DNA of 5,768 nt, taken from Gammaproteobacteria bacterium (GTDB lineage Bacteria; Pseudomonadota; Gammaproteobacteria; SZUA-229). Each line of letters opens with the position of its first letter. The stretch's first letter is position 1. Of this stretch, positions 4,857-5,768 are shown piece after piece. The stretch covers positions 1-5,768 of the forward strand of contig DAOWLL010000132.1 of the NCBI GenBank assembly GCA_030641945.1. The letters are read 5' to 3'. The position numbers and the translations under genes were made by a program. Below the pieces are notes generated by a model that ran no database searches, was not told the origin of the DNA, and saw only the letters and a program-made list of their open reading frames with translations.

Positions 4857-5768
4857 CTACTGATGGGATTCAAGTTTTTGGGGTGATTCATAACTTGTGC
4901 TGCTCTGCTTGCGCAGACCAAAACACAGAGTATCTTCGGGACATACGGTGATGCACCGTCCGCAATTGGTGCATTCTCCAGAGGCTAACATTCCGGCCTC
5001 TGTCGCTTTTGTCAGATTCATTACCTGGGGTTCGGGACAAACACGTGCGCACTCTCCACAATGCGTACAGCTTGGTGAATCGAACAAGATTCTTACAGGC
5101 GCTATTTTTCCAATCAGTGCGTAAAATGCACCTAAAGGGCATAAATGGCCGCACCAGCCATCGCGCAATACAAACAGATCGAAAATAAAGACTCCGATAA
5201 CAGCCATCAAGCCCATGCCAATGCCAAAGATCAGCTCACGATGAAACATGCTGATTGGACTGACCCATTCAAAAGCCGCAACGCCTGTGATGACTGAAAG
5301 GATCAGGCTTAAAGCTAATACGGTATAACGAACATTACGGCTCAAAATAATACGGTCTTTTATGCGCAGCCTGCGTCTGAGCCATGCTGACAGGTCTGCA
5401 ACCATGTTGATCGGGCAGACCCATGAACACCATGTACGCCCGCCAAGCAAGGTGTACATCAGCAGGATGATGCCTGCACCGATGATGACCTCGGTTTCCA
5501 GGACGTGTTGGGTTAGAAAGATTTGCAATACTGCAAAGGGATCTGCCAATGGTATGGCACCCAGCAGCGTTGATGCACTGAGATTACCCATTAATACCGG
5601 TTCGTTGACCACCGTCCAGCCCCAGTGGGCGCTGCCATAAAACAACAGCAGCGTGCCTAGTTGTACGATCCGTCGATAGATAATGAAGCGCCAGACCTTG
5701 AGTTTGCCTGGCAGGTCGGCCGGCATGACAAATGGCCTGACGGGCTTGCCATTGGGTCCAATTCGGGC
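4857..5768 (-). CDS. napH: NapH, membrane polyferredoxin of the NapGH quinol dehydrogenase (first codon probably just outside the window)
   Basis: NapH is an integral membrane iron-sulfur protein that with NapG moves electrons from quinol towards the Nap cytochromes. The frame is open to the window edge; an internal ATG at 5726 would give 289 residues. The 14 codons upstream of it read ARIGPNGKPVRPFV, which look coding, so the true start is probably a Met directly before position 5768 (about 304 residues). Counting from the 5726 Met: about four membrane helices (near 17-33, 78-96, 134-152, 164-187); two CX3CP motifs at C100-C104 (CSWVCP) and C192-C196 (CGHLCP), a hallmark of NapH/NosR-type proteins at the membrane face; then two [4Fe-4S] motifs, C220/C223/C226/C230-P and C252/C255/C258/C262-P, in the C-terminal cytoplasmic tail. 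Sequence such as GAIPLADPFAVLQ resembles E. coli NapH (DTVPLTDPLMTLQ). NapG would be expected immediately upstream. The stop is TAG at 4859-4857. Confidence 0.94.
   Translation of the reverse strand, partial: ARIGPNGKPVRPFVMPADLPGKLKVWRFIIYRRIVQLGTLLLFYGSAHWGWTVVNEPVLMGNLSASTLLGAIPLADPFAVLQIFLTQHVLETEVIIGAGIILLMYTLLGGRTWCSWVCPINMVADLSAWLRRRLRIKDRIILSRNVRYTVLALSLILSVITGVAAFEWVSPISMFHRELIFGIGMGLMAVIGVFIFDLFVLRDGWCGHLCPLGAFYALIGKIAPVRILFDSPSCTHCGECARVCPEPQVMNLTKATEAGMLASGECTNCGRCITVCPEDTLCFGLRKQSSTSYESPQKLESHQ

Overview
The window reads as a chromosomal segment of a sulfide-oxidising, nitrate-respiring proteobacterium, most likely a gammaproteobacterium. This rests on the closeness of the FccA and FccB motifs to the purple sulfur bacterial (Allochromatium) flavocytochrome c, and on the presence of NapF, NapGH-type and NapC-type Nap partners together. 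It is an inference from gene content and remembered family sequences; no database search was done. All seven genes lie on the minus strand, so transcription runs from position 5768 towards 1, and the coding density is high.

In transcription order: (1) 5768-4857, napH, a membrane polyferredoxin of the NapGH quinol dehydrogenase, whose first codon is probably just outside the window. (2) 4847-4389, napB, the dihaem electron-transfer subunit of periplasmic nitrate reductase, unusual in having a lipobox. (3) 4325-3804, napF, a cytoplasmic protein with four iron-sulfur cluster motifs. (4) 3803-3584, an AT-rich 220 bp intergenic region with a perfect 11-bp inverted repeat in front of the next gene. 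(5) 3583-2981, fccA, and (6) 2968-1655, fccB, the dihaem cytochrome and the flavoprotein of flavocytochrome c sulfide dehydrogenase, closed by a clear UUCG-loop intrinsic terminator. (7) 1461-880, a NapC/NirT-type tetrahaem quinol dehydrogenase with its own upstream gap. (8) 828-1, a secreted ankyrin-repeat protein that runs off the left edge.

The genes fit one respiratory picture. FccAB oxidises sulfide in the periplasm and passes electrons to c-type cytochromes. NapC and NapGH take electrons from quinol and deliver them to NapB, which feeds the catalytic subunit NapA. NapA, NapD and NapG are not in the window; NapG, at least, would be expected just beyond position 5768. The notable layout feature is that fccAB sits between the nap accessory genes and napC, with an apparent regulatory dyad on one side and a terminator on the other, so it looks like an independent cassette. 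No RNA genes, insertion sequences, CRISPR arrays or integrase genes were seen, and no wholly unknown system is evident.
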